Below are positions 5,958 through 6,409 of a stretch of 6,409 bases of DNA, one piece after another. Source of the stretch: Akkermansia muciniphila (lineage in GTDB: Bacteria; Verrucomicrobiota; Verrucomicrobiia; Limisphaerales; UBA9464); contig CAMCFL010000197.1 of the NCBI GenBank assembly GCA_945873715.1, forward strand, positions 1 to 6,409. Direction: 5' to 3'. The translations under genes were made by a program, and so were the position numbers. Positions within the stretch are counted from its first letter, which is position 1. The number at the start of each line of letters is the position of its first letter. Below the pieces are notes generated by a model that had not been told where the DNA came from, did not search any database, and saw nothing but the letters and a program-made list of their open reading frames with translations.

Positions 5958-6409
5958 ATGAAACTCCCGACCTGTAGGCCCGCTGCCCCCAGCGGGCATC
6001 TCTCCCTTCCCACCCGCGCCCTCCTCACGCGCGCCTTGCTCCTCGGGCTTCTCGGCACCCTGACCCCTGCCTTCGCCGGACCGGACTGGCCCATGTTCCG
6101 CGGCGACCCCGCCCTGACCGGCGTTTCCGCCGCGAAGATCAAGGCGCCGCTCAAGCTCGCCTGGACCTTCAAGACCGGCGGCCCCGTGATGTCCTCCCCC
6201 GCCATCGTCGGCGACCGGGTGTACGTCGGCTCCGGCGATTCCAATGTCTATTGCCTGAACCTTGCCGACGGCACCCGACGCTGGGCCTTCACCGCCAGCG
6301 GCCCCATCGAGGCGTCGCCCCTCGTCCTGGATGGACGCCTCTACATCGGCGATGTGAACACCAACTTCTATGCCCTCGATGTCCAGGCCGGGAAGGAACT
6401 CTGGCGACA
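5958..6409 (+). CDS. Exported PQQ-like (WD40-like) beta-propeller protein, N-terminal part (3' end outside window)
   Basis: The frame runs open from ATG 5958 for 150 codons to the window edge. Residues 1-40 look like a signal peptide: K2 and several Arg, then a hydrophobic stretch ALLLGLLGTL, ending in PAFA with likely cleavage before G41. The mature end GPDWPMFRGD is typical of PQQ-like propeller proteins in Planctomycetota and Verrucomicrobiota. Two propeller strand sets are visible: LAWTFKTGGPVMSSPAIVGDR with VYVGSGDSNVYCLNLADG (about 67-105), and RRWAFTASGPIEASPLVLDGR with LYIGDVNTNFYALDVQAGKELW (about 107-149). These follow the W...SSP.v.....yvGs.d..lyalda.tG...W pattern. The protein is probably periplasmic or outer-membrane associated, as an outer-membrane assembly (BamB-like) scaffold or a quinoprotein-like enzyme; the visible part cannot decide. 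No Shine-Dalgarno is seen. The ATG is preferred because the next in-frame starts (TTG 6036, ATG 6093) would destroy the signal peptide. It lies 50 nt after the SNF2 gene and may share its transcript. Confidence 0.88.
   Translation, partial: MKLPTCRPAAPSGHLSLPTRALLTRALLLGLLGTLTPAFAGPDWPMFRGDPALTGVSAAKIKAPLKLAWTFKTGGPVMSSPAIVGDRVYVGSGDSNVYCLNLADGTRRWAFTASGPIEASPLVLDGRLYIGDVNTNFYALDVQAGKELWR
5978..5997. repeat. Perfect 7-bp hairpin inside signal-peptide codons
   Basis: GCCCGCT (5978-5984) and AGCGGGC (5991-5997) are perfect reverse complements around the six-base loop GCCCCC. The hairpin lies 20 nt after the start codon of the propeller gene and encodes part of the signal-peptide n-region (RPAAPSGH). 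It could slow early translation, or be a short intergenic palindrome captured by the gene start. Confidence 0.75.

Noticed and set aside
5978..5997. Intrinsic terminator for the SNF2 gene
   Set aside because: The hairpin has no following T-run and lies within the coding part of the next gene.

Overview
The window is high-GC DNA with three genes, all on the + strand. It most likely comes from the Verrucomicrobiota or a close PVC relative. That placement is inference from gene content: a secreted Calx-beta protein ending in a short module of the 'dL..W.p' type that recurs in verrucomicrobial exported proteins, and an exported PQQ-like beta-propeller whose mature end begins GPDWPMFRG. No rRNA or other phylogenetic marker is present.

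Region by region: (1) Bases 2-1834 hold the C-terminal 610 codons of a large, probably exported protein. It has two EF-hand-type calcium loops, an Ala-rich helical stretch, two Calx-beta domains and the short C-terminal module. (2) Bases 1835-2199 are non-coding and dense in repeats: an 82-nt imperfect inverted repeat, then a 23-bp motif with a tandem 12-bp half copy, then a somewhat AT-richer leader. (3) Bases 2200-5907 encode a 1235-residue SWIM zinc-finger SNF2-family ATPase with all main helicase motifs present. (4) The 50-nt gap 5908-5957 carries a second, exact, inverted copy of the same 23-bp motif. (5) From 5958 to the window end runs the start of an exported PQQ-like/WD40-like beta-propeller protein. 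A perfect 7-bp hairpin lies inside its signal-peptide codons.

The genes do not form an obvious pathway. The first and third encode exported proteins, while the SNF2 protein is cytoplasmic and acts on nucleic acid. The SNF2 gene and the propeller gene are only 50 nt apart and could be co-transcribed. The 82-nt hairpin probably separates the first gene's transcript from the SNF2 transcript. No defence partner gene, transposase, phage gene, CRISPR array, tRNA or rRNA is visible. The most notable non-genic signal is the exact 23-bp inverted repeat on both sides of the SNF2 gene, together with other palindromic units clustered in the two gaps. I read these as dispersed intergenic repeats of this genome, but copy number cannot be seen from one window.
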